From NCBI GenBank assembly GCA_050084985.1, contig JBITNC010000001.1:19406001-19470000 (forward strand): a stretch of 64,000 nt of DNA, given 5' to 3'. The DNA comes from Nageia nagi. Its lineage: Eukaryota > Pinophyta. The position numbers and the translations under genes were made by a program. Of the stretch, positions 1-12,090 are shown piece after piece. Every line of letters starts with the position of its first letter. The stretch's first letter is position 1. Under the pieces are notes generated by a model. It had not been told where the DNA came from, did no database searches, and saw only the letters and a program-made list of their open reading frames with translations.

Positions 1-2
1 AT

Positions 3-356
3 TTGATCACCATCCAAGGCATTTTCCATAAAACTATCAAAATTACCAATGCCAATGCTAACACTAGCGTCAATGTTAATACTAGCACTTGCACTAGTAT
101 TTTTGAGGAGTTACGATGTGAGAATTTTAATTTGACACATTTGGCATGTTACTATGATGAGTTTTTTATGGGAACCAAAATATTACATAGGAAGATCAAC
201 GCAGATGCTAATGAAGACTTGATCATTCACCTGATGATTCATGTGACACCTGATCCAAAACCTAACCTTTCATCTACTTATACACCCAACATGCTAGTGC
301 CAATATTAAGGTTAACACCCATGCTAAAAAATAAATCATATACGAGCAAAATTTGA
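3..356 (+). CDS. Open frame entering from the left edge, unknown
   Basis: A reading frame of 117 codons is open from the window edge to a stop at 354-356, with no ATG near its left end, so it is probably the end of something longer. It is rich in Asn and Thr near the start (an imperfect NAN/NVNTS-like repeat) and has no domain I recognise. Given the surroundings it may be a retroelement ORF fragment. Treat it as hypothetical. Confidence 0.25.
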   Translation: MITIQGIFHKTIKITNANANTSVNVNTSTCTSIFEELRCENFNLTHLACYYDEFFMGTKILHRKINADANEDLIIHLMIHVTPDPKPNLSSTYTPNMLVPILRLTPMLKNKSYTSKI

Positions 357-1511
357 AGCATTTTGAGTCATTTTGAGATGTTTAGAATTTACTGGAAAGT
401 TAGAAAGTCATGTGATTACTCTAGGGACATCAATTTCTACCTACATATACTTGTGGAGACTTGAGAAGAGGGGGAGAAGGAAGAGCAGAGAAGAAGGAAG
501 TTGGAAGATGAATCAAAACTTATTGCAAACCTATTCATCACTATTATAGTTTGTTTGCATATTATAGGATTCAATCTTATGTTGAGGACACATTGAAGAA
601 TTGTAAATCTTGTTGTAAAGTTGTTGCATAATAGAATGATGGGCTTGATGGTGGCTACTATAGGGGATGTACTCTCACATTGAGAGGAGCCTTTTTAACA
701 AACCTATGTTAATTTTATGCATGCTTGAATGTGTTTTCATTCTTGTTTCTTATTAGTATAAAACTCTAGTTTCCATTTCAAATTCTATGATTTCAAATTT
801 GTATGTGATGATTCCTTTTAAGTTATAAGTTTAAGAAAATTACATATCATCTTTTCATTACATATACAAAGAGAAAAAATTGTATCCACCTAAATATGAT
901 TTATATTTATTATAAAATCATATTTAAGGTATCAAGAGATAATATTATAAAAAGGGTGTAAATGCCAAGAAAAGAACCATAAGCAATGTAAATGGTGTAA
1001 ATATCAAGAAAAGCACCATAAGAAATATAATTCATGTAAATGTCAAGAAGCACAATCATCAAAGATGCTTAGATAAAATAAGCTTATAAGAAAATCAATC
1101 CCTATTAGAGAAGATCATAAAATATCCTCACAATATTTAGATAGGTTGACTTCAAGATTGTTTCATCATATTTCAAATAACAAAGGCATCTCTTGATGCC
1201 ACCTATCTTAGGATCTGTTATTTATCATTGCATTAATGCATTATTTTTAATTTAGCCTTCATATCTTATAGAAAGATGATGTGCATGATGTAGTAGGATT
1301 GTAATAAGGGTGCTCGTATATTTCTCTCTTCACATTTGGAGCTCCAAATGTTAAAGGCAATTCATTTGAGTGCAAGATGTATCAAATATATGAGGAGAGA
1401 CTTTATCTAGTTCATGTGTTACTCAAACTATCCTTGGGTTGATAGAATAATACCAAAAATTAGTATTTCATAGATCTATAGTGAATTATTATCTTAATTT
1501 ATTATTTTGAT
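357..1511. other. Unassigned AT-rich sequence
   Basis: No coding frame, terminal repeat or RNA gene is visible. A purine-rich stretch lies at about 463-510. A short phrase about a message in the form atgtcaagaa-cac-ataagaaat recurs near 960-1040. Confidence 0.4.
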
Positions 1512-1830
1512 ACTACAAATCCTATTTTATGTGTATCTTGTAATCATTACAAACCATAAAACTATATTTTCATAATGCATCTTACCAAATAATTTCTAGG
1601 GCTTGTGTATTCTTTTATATTTTGCATACATATATTAGGACCTTATTTAGAAAATCCATTTTTTATGTATCTTGTAATCATTATAAAATTATCATAATCC
1701 ATGAAATTGTATTTGTATCATGCATCTTATCAAATAATTATTATGCCTTGTGTATCCCTTCTGCATTTTTCATACATGTCAATAGAGCCTTTTCAAAAGA
1801 CCCATTTTATGCATATGGTGTATTTAGATA
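1512..1830. repeat. Direct repeat, about 135-145 bp, 2+ copies
   Basis: The phrase cttgtaatcatta occurs at about 1538 and again at about 1671. It is flanked in both cases by matching blocks (atcctattttatgt before; aatgcatctta-caaataatt and gccttgtgtat after). A partial third copy begins near 1798 (gacccattttatgcat). This is an old, diverged tandem duplication with no coding content. Confidence 0.6.
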
Positions 1831-2044
1831 ATTTCATATGCATATGATTTTTATAAAATTGGTATATTAAACTCTAAATTATGATATCATACATTTCCTT
1901 TAGTTCAATGATGGTCTAATTGTATAAGCATGAAAAATGTTATTTTTCACTTTTTGATAGGTTTGTTACAATAAGATATTAGCTTTTGGGTCCCATTTTT
2001 GAACATGAAGATTATGCAATGAAAATAGAATATTAAAATAAATA

Positions 2045-2547
2045 TGAAGGAATTGCACTATAAATAATACAATCCTAAATACCCAAGATCATATAAGAGC
2101 TCACACATTCAACACTAATCTAAGGAATAAGCAATCTCACAAAATAACTCAAGATGTAAAGTGGTTCCTCCAACTAGGAGTACATCCACTAAATAGATCT
2201 TACTTCATTCATAAAGACAACTCTCTTACAATTCTCCTACTTCATCTCTTAATCATTATCCTAGAGCATAACTTTACTTCACAAATTGGTGAGTGATCAC
2301 AAAGAGGGGGCCTTCTATTTGTAGGCAAAAATCCCCCTTTGAATCACCTTTTTAACCAATGTACAAAGGCATGACATGCAACTCCCTTTTACTCAAGGGG
2401 CATGCTTATGATATGGAGTGTAGGATAAATTACATTATCATATTCACTTAAATACTTAAGGTATCTAATGATACCTTTAAGTATTAGTGAATTTACAAAG
2501 AGGATTAATTACAAAATCTTTACAATAATGCATTATACATTTCAACA
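2045..2547 (-). repeat. 3' LTR of Copia-1
   Basis: This 503 bp direct repeat matches 9917-10417 along its whole length with scattered substitutions. It starts TGAAGG and ends CAACA. The adjacent internal bases 2548-2558 read, on the minus strand, TTAAGGGAGAG, a polypurine tract. Confidence 0.95.
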
Positions 2548-3289
2548 CTCTCCCTTAATGCAATATTGGGATAGAGTGAATAAGAGAGAAGAAAGAGAGG
2601 GAGTAAGAGAGTTCTCTTCCAATAAGATACAATTGGATATGAGAACTTTTACATCTTTGTGAAGTAAGCAAGATCATAGTTTGAAACTCAAAACTATACC
2701 ATTCTAACAAATGGTTTACAATACTATCATTAACCATAACTAATTTTAATGTACATAAAGTAATCATCCAACTAGAATTCATGATGAGTCTTTATGAGCC
2801 TACACATTTGAAGTAAGTAACCTGTAATCTTAAAAGAACCTATAATTCAAAAGCAACTCATATAACAAGATCAGTTAAATGTAACATATTCATATCAACA
2901 AAGATAGATGAATCAAACAAATGCCATCATAAATTGATCTATGGTGCATTATAAGCCATCATAAAGATGCTAATCCAATACTCATAGTCACCTATTATAT
3001 ACAAAACATGTGTTGATTATCATTACTAAATAGAGCATAGCAAAATGCACATACGAGTTCCTCACACATCGATAACTAAACGGTGTCAAAAAATAAATAT
3101 GATTTCTTCACATATGGATAATTAAAAAATGCTAGATTGGCCAATCTTTTGCTAAAAAAATTGTACAACAAATTCCTCATGTAGAGCGAACTTACTACAA
3201 AGCTATACAACATAAAAATTCTCTTAAGGGTGAAGTTGTCATCACAAATATGAATTCAACATAATAATTGAAATTTCACTTCCCCTTGA

Positions 3290-6270
3290 GGGTAACTTCA
3301 CTAACTCAATAACATCCCTGAGCTTACAAAACTAAGCTTCAGTAAGGGGCTTAGTGAATAAATCAGTAGAGTTCAAGGTTGATGGAAAATACTCTAGGTG
3401 TATGATATCATCAAGAAATTTTTTCTTGATAAAATGGGCCTAGATTTCCACATGTTTTATTCTCTGATGGAACATAAAATTTTTAGCCAAAGAAATAGTC
3501 GATTGATTATCTGAAGAAATCATAGATGGATAAACTTGCTCATACCTAATTTCTTTCAAAAGATGGCTTAGCCAAATAGCTTCTTAGGTTGCAATAGACA
3601 TGGTACGATGTTCAGTTTCTATGGTGGAAAGAGAAATAATAGGTTGCTTCTTAGAGGTCCAAAAGATAACACCTAAACTAATGCTAAAAACATATGCAGA
3701 GGTTGATTTTCTATGATATCTTTCTTTCCCATAGTCAGAATCAGAGAACCCTAAGAGAACAAGTGAGGGTAATTTGAAATATTTGAGAGCAATATCTTTA
3801 GTCCTTACAACATACCTCAAGATTTGCTTAACAACATTGAGGTGCTCAAGATATGGTTTTTGCATGAATCATGTTATCAAATTCACTACAAAGGTAATAT
3901 CTGGCCTAAAAATAATCAAATATATAAGACTACTAATTAATTACCTGTAAGCTGTAGCATCTACCAATTGAGAGTTGGAGCTAAGGGAAACATTGATTCT
4001 AAGAGAGATAGGAATCATAGCATGTCTACATTCTTCCATTCCAAATTTTAGTAAAATGTTTAATATATACTTAAATTGACTAAGATAAGTATAATCCTTG
4101 TATTGGTACACTTGCATTACAAGGTAGTAGTATAAGAGACCGAGATCAATTATTTCATATGTTACCTTAAGTTTGGATATGCATTTTTGGATGATTTTAT
4201 CATTTATTCTAGTAATCAAAAAATCATATAGATAAAGGAGAATCAAGACCATATCTTTTTTCTAATTGAGCACATATAAATAGAAGTCAGAAAAACACTT
4301 GGAGAATCTAATGTCTGCAAGGTATCCTGAAATCTTTTTCTACCAGGCTCTAGGTGCGTGCTTAAGTCCATACAATAACTTCTTTATCTTGCATACAAAA
4401 GACTCTTTTCCTTTCACAATAAACCCCTTTGGTTGATTCATGTAGATTTTCACATCTAAATCACCATTGAGAAATGTACTCTTAACGTCAAGTTGAAAAA
4501 ATTTCCATCCTTGAGCTGTTGAAAGAGCAAGGATTATCCTAATAGTAGGCATCTTTACCATGGAAGAAAAGGTTTTGTCATAATCTATACTGTATTTCTA
4601 AGCAAAACCTTTAGCTACTAACCTTGTCTTGTATTTCTCAATATCTCTAATTGTATTGAACTTGACCTTGTAGATCCACTTATTACCAATCACATTTTTC
4701 CATTGGGATAAGGAACTAAGTCCCAAATTTCATTTTTCATAAGTGTCTCATACTTCACTTTCATGGATTTCATCCAACACTCATGTTTAGAAGCTTCTTT
4801 GAAAGATGAAGTCATTCTTATTATTAATTTTGAAAAATAAGGATTTGTTTAAGGTCATATTGGAGAATGTTTCTCCTGAGGTGACTTATCTATATCAACT
4901 AAATAGTTACAATAGATGAGTCATTTGAATCATCAACATTCTTATTAGAAGCAAATTTTTCAAGAAGTTTATTAAACTTTACATCCCTTGAAATAAACAC
5001 TCCTTTGTAGGATGGAGAGTAGATCTTGTAGCCTCTATGTTGATTGTCATAACCCATAAAGATGCATTTTTTAGCTCTTTTGTTTAAATTTTTTTTTTTA
5101 GAAATAATGTAGGATAATACTTCATAGCCAAACATCTTAAGATGAGAAATATTAGGTTTTATTCTTGATCATACCTTAAAAGGAGTTTTACCCTAAACAA
5201 CTTTTATGAAACACCTATACAAGGTGTAAATAGCAGTGCTCATAGCTTCACCCCATAAGAAACTAGAAAGATTACCTAACATGCATCTATCCATCTCCAT
5301 AATTGACCTATTTTTCTTTTTGACAACATCATTTTGTTGAGGAGTGTAAGGAATCATAAACTACCTCTTGATTTCATACTTGGTGTAATAGATATTAAAC
5401 TTATTGCTATTATATTCTCCTCTATTATCTGATCTCAAAATATTGATTTTAAAGTTAGTTTAATTTTCAACTAAAATCTTAAAATTCTTAAAACTCTTAA
5501 GGGTTTGATTCTTGTGCTCAAGAAGATAGATAAAAGTCATCCTAATAAAATCATCGATGAAGGTCAAGACATAAGATGCTCCTCCAAGAGACTTAGTCTG
5601 AAATAAATCGATCAAATCTGAATGCACAAGTTGAAGAGGTTGAGATGCCCTTGTTGCCTTATCTTTTTCAAACCTTTATCTATTCATCTTGGCTAGGATG
5701 CACTTCTCACATAGACTAATTGAAGGTGAAATTGAAGGCAAATCTTCCACAAGTTCTTAGTCTTTCATGAATTGAATACTCTTATGGTTAAGGTGCTCTA
5801 AACATTGGAATTTGATCCATAATGTAAAGATCATCTTTCACTAACCCCTTTAACCAGTGTGGTAAGTCCCTTCTTAATGCATTAGGATTGTGAATCAAAC
5901 TTAAATGAGTACCTTTTCCTTGCAACTTGGATCATAGAGAGAAGGTTCATCTTAAGCTTAGGAGCATAGAGCACATTTTTAAGAATCTTATCGTGAATCA
6001 ACACACTCCTAATTATTTGGATTTCAAGGATATAATTATCACCTATCATAACTACATCTTTCTTATACTTATGAAAATTTTTAAACTTATCTTTTTCAAA
6101 GCATATGTGATTAGTGTAACTAGAATCAACAATCCAATCATATGAAAAAGAGTGAGAAATGGAGTAGAGCATAATAGTAAATCCATCTTTTATATTATTC
6201 TTCCCTTTGAAGTTTTTTACATTTCTATTTCCTTTGTTCTTTTTTTCTCTTTTTTTTTGTAGCAATCAAA
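3290..6270 (-). pseudogene. Copia-1 pol (protease-integrase-RT-RNase H)
   Basis: Fragments lie in the Copia order on the minus strand. The protease core has WIVDSSYTNH where families have DSG, near 6120. The GAG-pre-integrase Cys pair lies near 5690. The integrase core (about 5100-5640) has FIDDF and LRSDN, but the third catalytic residue is Lys (VVKKKNR) instead of Glu, at about 5310-5345. RT has FQLDVKSTFLNGDL at about 4470, and the catalytic box reads YLYDFLI instead of YVDDLLI near 4230. RNase H spans about 3560-3865, and the TDLFTKPL-like C-terminal signature lies near 3320-3350. Many stops and frameshifts; inactive. Confidence 0.92.
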
Positions 6271-7110
6271 TTCTTTATGATCATGGATGCCACAAAAGTT
6301 ACAATTTCTATCAAACTTTGCCTTGGGATTTGGTTTGTTTACCTTGCCTTTTCCATCTTTTTGCTTGAAATGGTTGTTTTTGTTGTAGTTATTATTGCTA
6401 TTGTTGTTTTCTTTTTTCTCAAACCTTTTAGAGGAAGAAGGATAAGATTTCTTATGATGATTGAACTTCTTCTTGAAAGTAGTTTTGGTTGCTCTTAGGG
6501 CAACATTATTATCCTTTAGAGAAGATATCAACACCTTTTTGTTAAGAGTTTTCTCATGCTTCAAAAGGAGCCTAAAAAGGTTCTCAAGAGAGAAAACTTC
6601 TTCTTCATCATCAAGCTTAGTCTCAATTATGAATACAGTTACAAAAATTTGAAGAAAAGATTTGAAGAATGATGAAGACCATTAACTCATCGTTGATCCA
6701 ATTACATCCACAAGCAACAAGTTGGGTCCTAAGGTTAATGATTTTGTTCAAGTAGATGGTAACATTTTCATCTTCCCCATGATGAGATTTAAGTAACTTT
6801 TAGAGAGTAGTGAACATTCTAGAGAACTTAGATCCAAGGTAAATTTTCTTAAGCTTATCTTAAGCTTCCTTTTCTGAGGTTGAAGATAAAATCATAAGAA
6901 GCACATCATCTGAAACTACATGAAAAATCATGGAGGTTGCTAATTTATTCTTTGTGTTGTATGCCTCAAGTGCCTTTTCATTTATAAGAGCAACAAGATT
7001 CTCATTTATAGTTTACCAAGGCTTCTTTACCTGCAATTTAGCTCTCATCTAAGGTTTTCAAATACCAAAATTTGAAACATCAAGAATGTGCTTGGGTAAG
7101 AAGGTGTCTC
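6217..7110 (-). pseudogene. Copia-1 gag (capsid and zinc knuckle)
   Basis: The minus-strand reading starts near 7110 with a Copia-type gag N-terminus (MGDTFLP..., then FGIWKP-like and MRAKL). It continues through a UBN2-like capsid region (EAWDKL- and RTQL-like motifs) broken by stops. It ends in a basic, Asn/Lys-rich segment with a CX2CX4HX4C zinc knuckle (CNFCGIHDHKEFDC, about 6280-6320). Gag would package element RNA into cytoplasmic particles. Several stops and at least one frameshift make it a pseudogene. Confidence 0.85.
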
Positions 7111-9898
7111 CCATTTGCTACATAAGAATATGAAAAATAAGCATATCTCTAAAAAATAACATTACATATTTAATTTCAAGTAACTAAATAATACATATTA
7201 AATTTAACTAAAGAACATGCTTGATTTGAACATATACAAATATTTACAATAGAAACTCAAATATACATCCCATGTACCCAACATTTTTATCATCACCAAG
7301 AATCATAAATGTAGAGTGATATTGTTGAGGCTTATTTTTTTCTAAAATTAGGCTTTCACCTCAATACCCCGAAAGGTGGAGCCCAGGTACTACCAATCCT
7401 CAACTAGTTCACCTTGCAGAGTAATATACTCTCACAAGGAGGAGTACCGACTATTTTTCAAGGTTATGATGTATATTGGATTGATCAAATTATTAATCTT
7501 GATTAGCTTTCAAGTTATCCTCTTAGGTTATCAGGATAATCCTTGAATGGACATGCGAACATATGGTATCACTACACACATACCTATCTACCTATTAGAG
7601 TTATATCTAGACCAATAGAGGACTTAAGGGCAATTAAGAAGTATAGAATTTTCACCATTTGGATCGTCAGACAAAAGGCTCCAGTCTACCTATCCTCACC
7701 TCATGGCTTCCCAAACAAGTTATGTTGCAAAATGTACGTGCGGATGTGTTTATTTTAGAGGGTTTCACATTTCAATGTTTATGATTTTTACATAAGTAAA
7801 TAAAAAAAATATGCAAAATATGAAGTAAAGTGCATAAATAAAAGCATCATCAATAGGAAACTTGAGACCTAAGAGTTCAATGGGTTTTGTTTACAACTTC
7901 TAAAGGATATCTTTACATAATTCCATATTTTGCATAAGCTCATTAACTTTGCATAAGAAATAAGATGAATACTCAGCATGCATCATTTCCAAGTTTGCAT
8001 AAGTTCATTAACTTTGCATAAGAAATAATTACTTAAAGAAGTAATAAGCATCCATCATTTTCATCAATCCATCCATCACTTTGCATAAGGTAATAAAAAT
8101 TAGAAAAGGCATCATTCCTATACATTCATCATTTCCATAAAAAAATTGAAGTAAAATATCCATAAAATTTTCCCCTTATTACTTAAAATAGATCTTTTAA
8201 GGAAGATGCTTTCATCTATAAATACTTAGGTAAAATTAATTTAGTAAAAAATAATCACCTAAGTAATATTGGAGGTATTTAGAAATTTGCACAAACTTTC
8301 CTAAATTTTTTTCACCATCAAAATCAAAAAAATAATTCAACCTCAAGAAGAAGCACTTCCTTAGCTTCAACACTTAAATAAAATTAAATGCTAAGATAAG
8401 ATTTGTCAACATTTAACATAAAATTTTGTTGTCTAATGCTAAGGAAAGTATAATTGTCTACTTTGAAATTGTCAACTTCCCCCTCCTCCCCCCCTTTTTT
8501 TAAAAAAAAAATTTCTCTAAAAAAAAACTTCAAGAAACGTTCAATGCCCCATTTGCAATTTAAAATTATAAAAAACTTAAAAAAAAAGCATAAATAGATT
8601 GCTTATAAGCAAGCTTAAGGTTCATAAATGTGTACCAAAAAAAATTCTATGACTAGAAAGGAAATGATGAAGTAATAAATTTGTACTTAAGAGTCTTCTC
8701 CAAGGAAGCATATTAACCCCTACACACTCTATTAAAAAGTAGATTTATTAAAGAGGAAGATAGAGACTTGGTAAAAAGGTCCAAAAAAAACATGACTAGC
8801 AAGACAAGGAAAAAAAAAAAGGAATTAGATTTTTGTTACAAGGATAGCTACGCATGGCGGAGAGGTCGCATAAGGGAAAACAAAGAAGTCCTCGCGAGGA
8901 GGAGAGGCTACATTCTGAGAAGAAAAGGCAGAGCAGAGGTCGAGTGGGAAGATAGTCGTAAGGCGAGGAGAATTGGGGCGAAGGCAACGAGCGGATGAGG
9001 AGGGGTTTTTGAGTTGAGAGAGCGTAATGTGTTGAAAAATAATACCTTCGCATAGGAAAGAAAGGGATGAGGCGACAATTAAAGAGGATTGGGAAGGGCT
9101 AAAGCAGAATAACAAAATAACTATTCTCGCTTAGACACCCACACTCGTTGCTCAACCATGGTTTAAAAAGGTGAAGAATGGCCATGTCCTTTTCCTGACT
9201 ACTCAGTTGTGCTGGAGAATCTTGAATGTAGAGCATAGTGCTCTCTCACACCACACCCACTTCAGATCTACATGCCAGGGAGCCATACACCTTACGCATA
9301 TCACCCTGCTACAAAAAAGAAGCTCCTGCGTTCTACGTTCGAGAAGCGCAGCAGAAGGAAGAAGGGGCTTGCTTCCACTCTACTCTGTTCAAGCTACCCA
9401 CTTCAATTTATTTATTTTTTTTAAATATGTATTGCAGGATGTAAACAAATTGCAAAAAATAATCTTATGACAAAAAAACGTCAAGTATATGAAAGAATAG
9501 TCTCTTCTTTTTTAACAACAAATTAGCAATATATAAACTTTTTCATTGAAATTTTGCATATAATTTTTGAAAGAAAAAAAATGTAGTATATATTTTACTC
9601 AAACTTTTGATATATATGATAAAATCTTCAAAAAAATTAAGAATATGCAAAATTATAGCAATATAATAGGTAATTTATAAAATTGCAACTAACAATAAGA
9701 CATGTTAGTATAAAAAAATGCATAAAATATATTGCTACTTTAAGCAGATTTTGTCATAAAAAGGACTAACATAACACAAAATATATTAGTAATCTAAGAT
9801 AAATAGAAGAGAAAGGTTATACCTTTGAATCACTTTTACTTCACAATGGAGTAAAGGATAAAGAATGAGGACCTCCAAGTTGAAGATGAGCTTCCACA
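7111..9898 (-). other. Long leader of Copia-1 with a GC-rich block
   Basis: About 2.8 kb separates the primer site from the gag start, which is long for Copia. It holds short repeats of tttgcataagttcattaac near 7930-8020, homopurine/homopyrimidine runs near 8475-8600, and a distinctly GC-rich block at about 8760-9410 unlike its AT-rich surroundings. Short ORFs in that block on both strands show no recognisable domain. The block could be leader sequence, a captured gene fragment or a nested insertion; I found no terminal repeats around it. Confidence 0.55.
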
Positions 9899-9902
9899 CC
9901 AA

Positions 9903-9916
9903 GCTCTGATACCAAA
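9903..9916 (-). other. Primer binding site (tRNA-iMet), Copia-1
   Basis: On the minus strand this reads TGGTATCAGAGC within TTTGGTATCAGAGCTTGG, directly inside the 5' LTR. This is the usual plant primer site complementary to the 3' end of initiator methionine tRNA. It fixes the element's orientation. Confidence 0.92.
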
Positions 9917-10417
9917 TGAAGGAATTACAATATAAAGAATACAATCCTAAATGCTCAAGATTATATAAAAGCTCACACATTCAACACTATTCTAAGGAAT
10001 AAGCAATCTCACAATATAACTCAAGATGTAAAGTGGTTCCTCCAACTAGGAGTACATCCATTAACTAGATCTTACTTCATTCACAAAATAACTCTCTTAC
10101 AATTATCCTACTTTATCTTTTAATCACTATCCTAGAGCATAACTTTACTTCACAAATTGGTGAGTGATCACAAAAAGGGGCCTTCTATTTATAGGCCAAA
10201 ATCTCCCTTTGGATTATTTTTTTAATCAATGAATAAAGGCATGACATGCAACTCCCTTTTATTTAAGGGGCTTACTCATAACATGGAGTGTAGGATAAGT
10301 TACATTATCATATTCACTTAAATACTTAAGGTATCTAATGATACCTTTAAGTATTACTGAATTTACAAAGAGGATTAATTACAAAACCTTTACAATAATG
10401 CATTATACATTCCAACA
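9917..10417 (-). repeat. 5' LTR of Copia-1
   Basis: This is the 501 bp partner of 2045-2547. On the minus strand it would contain the promoter and transcription start. It is followed at 10418-10422 by the AAATA target duplication. Confidence 0.95.
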
Positions 10418-10585
10418 AAATATATACATAATAAGATTCAAATATACTCTATAATTAAGCTCAAAAATTCAAATATATGCTTTATAATAAGTTGCTACAT
10501 GGTATAAATTATTTATAAAAAAGTTCGTATACATTTTTAATTATTCTCAAATGATTCAAATATGCTCAAATTTCATATGAAAGCG

Positions 10586-10592
<7 letters not shown>

Positions 10593-10640
<48 letters not shown>
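10593..10640. repeat. (AT)n microsatellite
   Basis: About 48 bases of uninterrupted AT dinucleotide repeat. It produces a spurious Tyr/Ile-rich ORF on the minus strand. Confidence 0.95.
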
Positions 10641-10642
<2 letters not shown>

Positions 10643-11454
10643 TATTATCTAAAAAATATACTAACATCATCATGACAAATCTAGTCATAACAAGGAGATA
10701 TTGTCTTAATACAAAATACAAATTGTAGCTAAAACACATTGGTATCAATAAGTTTGTCTCAAACGAGTAAGCTCTAAACTCCAAAAACTAAGATAATAAC
10801 ATATCAATCCACCATAATCAATCATCAAAATAACTATCCAATGTGAATCTCCAAGATTTCAGCAACTGGAATCCTTCACTATTTTCTTCCTGGTTCTACT
10901 AGAACACATACAATAATTTATCATATGTAATTTACATCTCATTAAGAAACTTTTTTTCTAGTGAAAAATTAAACTTAAGTAATTTAAGATTACTTAATAG
11001 ATTACTAATAGTCTACAAAATTTAAATTCAATTAAGCAATATAATTCAATCTAAATTTTCATTAACATAATATTAAATCAATAAATGAGTATTTAAAAAT
11101 TATGCCATCTAACTTCCACAGCTCCAAAACTTAATGCTAATAATGTTCATAATGTATTTTGGAATAATTGACTATTGCCATGTCATGATTCAATACAAAA
11201 TGGTTAAAGAGAATGAACCCAATATTATTGTTAACATCTTTGTATTAATGTAGTAATGAAATATTGCTCATAAATGATCTTATCCTCTCTACATGTTCAT
11301 GTGTTGATTCTCAAGATCTACCACTATATTGGGGTGCATGAAACATAATATTTTGTTTGATAATGATTTATGTAGTTCATACAAAATGACATGCTTCTCC
11401 AATTTTAGAGCTTGAAGAACCACACAAGCCTCATGTAAAATGAGTGTTAAACAT
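10641..11454. other. Unassigned AT-rich sequence
   Basis: No coding region, LTR or RNA gene is visible on either strand. Confidence 0.4.
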
Positions 11455-12090
11455 AATGTTAAAATCCCAATAAAATCATAGTCACAATTGGGGCATTTCC
11501 CTTAAGGATATCCATGTGAGACCCTTAATGTAATCACATTCATAACTATAAATGAGTCCCCACAACAATAAATAATGAAGAAACTAGGGTTTATGACCAA
11601 GAATACAATCATAATCCAATAATAGAGGAGAAAGTTAACTACCTAAACCCTAGAAAAATAACCATGTTGAACATCCTCAACAAAATTGTAGTAATTATGA
11701 TATTTTACTTAAGAATAGCCATGTGAGGCCCCCTAAGGGAATCACATTCATAACTATAGATAGGTCCCCATAACAATAAATAATGAATCAACTAAGGTAT
11801 ATAATCAAAAAATCAAATCACAATCCAAAAAAAAGGAGTAAGTTAGCTAAACGCTAGCAAAAGAACCATGTTAAATATCATGTTAAAACCCCCATAAAAT
11901 CATAATCATAATTAGGGCATTTTACTCAAGGATAACCATGTGAGACTCTTTGATAAAATTATATTTATAATTATAGAAGGTCCCCAAAATAATAAACAAT
12001 AAAGCAACTAGGATTTATCAAGAATCAAATCATAATCTAACAATGGAGGATCAAGCTAGATAAACCCTAGCAAAAGAAACCTCATAAAAA
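11455..12090. repeat. Tandem repeat, about 210 bp unit, 3 copies
   Basis: Three successive blocks share the same order of phrases: ccatgtgag, then ataactata, then gtcccca-aataa, then an actagg-like phrase, then ctaaaccctag. The anchor ccatgtgag lies at 11512, 11719 and 11936, giving spacings of 207 and 217 bp. The copies are well diverged and have small indels. No coding potential is visible. Confidence 0.75.

Larger units (their letters stand above)
2045..10417 (-). mobile_element. Copia-1: Ty1/Copia LTR retrotransposon, degenerate
   Basis: The element is bounded by direct LTRs that begin TGAAGGAATT and end CAACA. Both sides carry the 5 bp target duplication AAATA (2040-2044 and 10418-10422). 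A tRNA-iMet primer site lies inside the right LTR and a purine tract inside the left LTR, so it is transcribed on the minus strand. Reading right to left: long leader, gag with zinc knuckle, protease, integrase, reverse transcriptase and RNase H, which is the Copia order. All ORFs are broken by stops and frameshifts, so it is non-functional. Confidence 0.95.

Noticed and set aside
6277-6498. Plus ORF rich in Val/Phe that resembles a membrane protein
   Set aside because: Antisense shadow of the Asn/Lys-rich gag zinc-knuckle region of Copia-1.
9171-9470. 99-codon plus ORF in the GC-rich Copia-1 leader block
   Set aside because: No domain, antisense to the element, overlapping alternatives in other frames; cannot be supported as a gene.
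10566-10784. Minus ORF with repeated Tyr-Ile
   Set aside because: Translation of the AT microsatellite.
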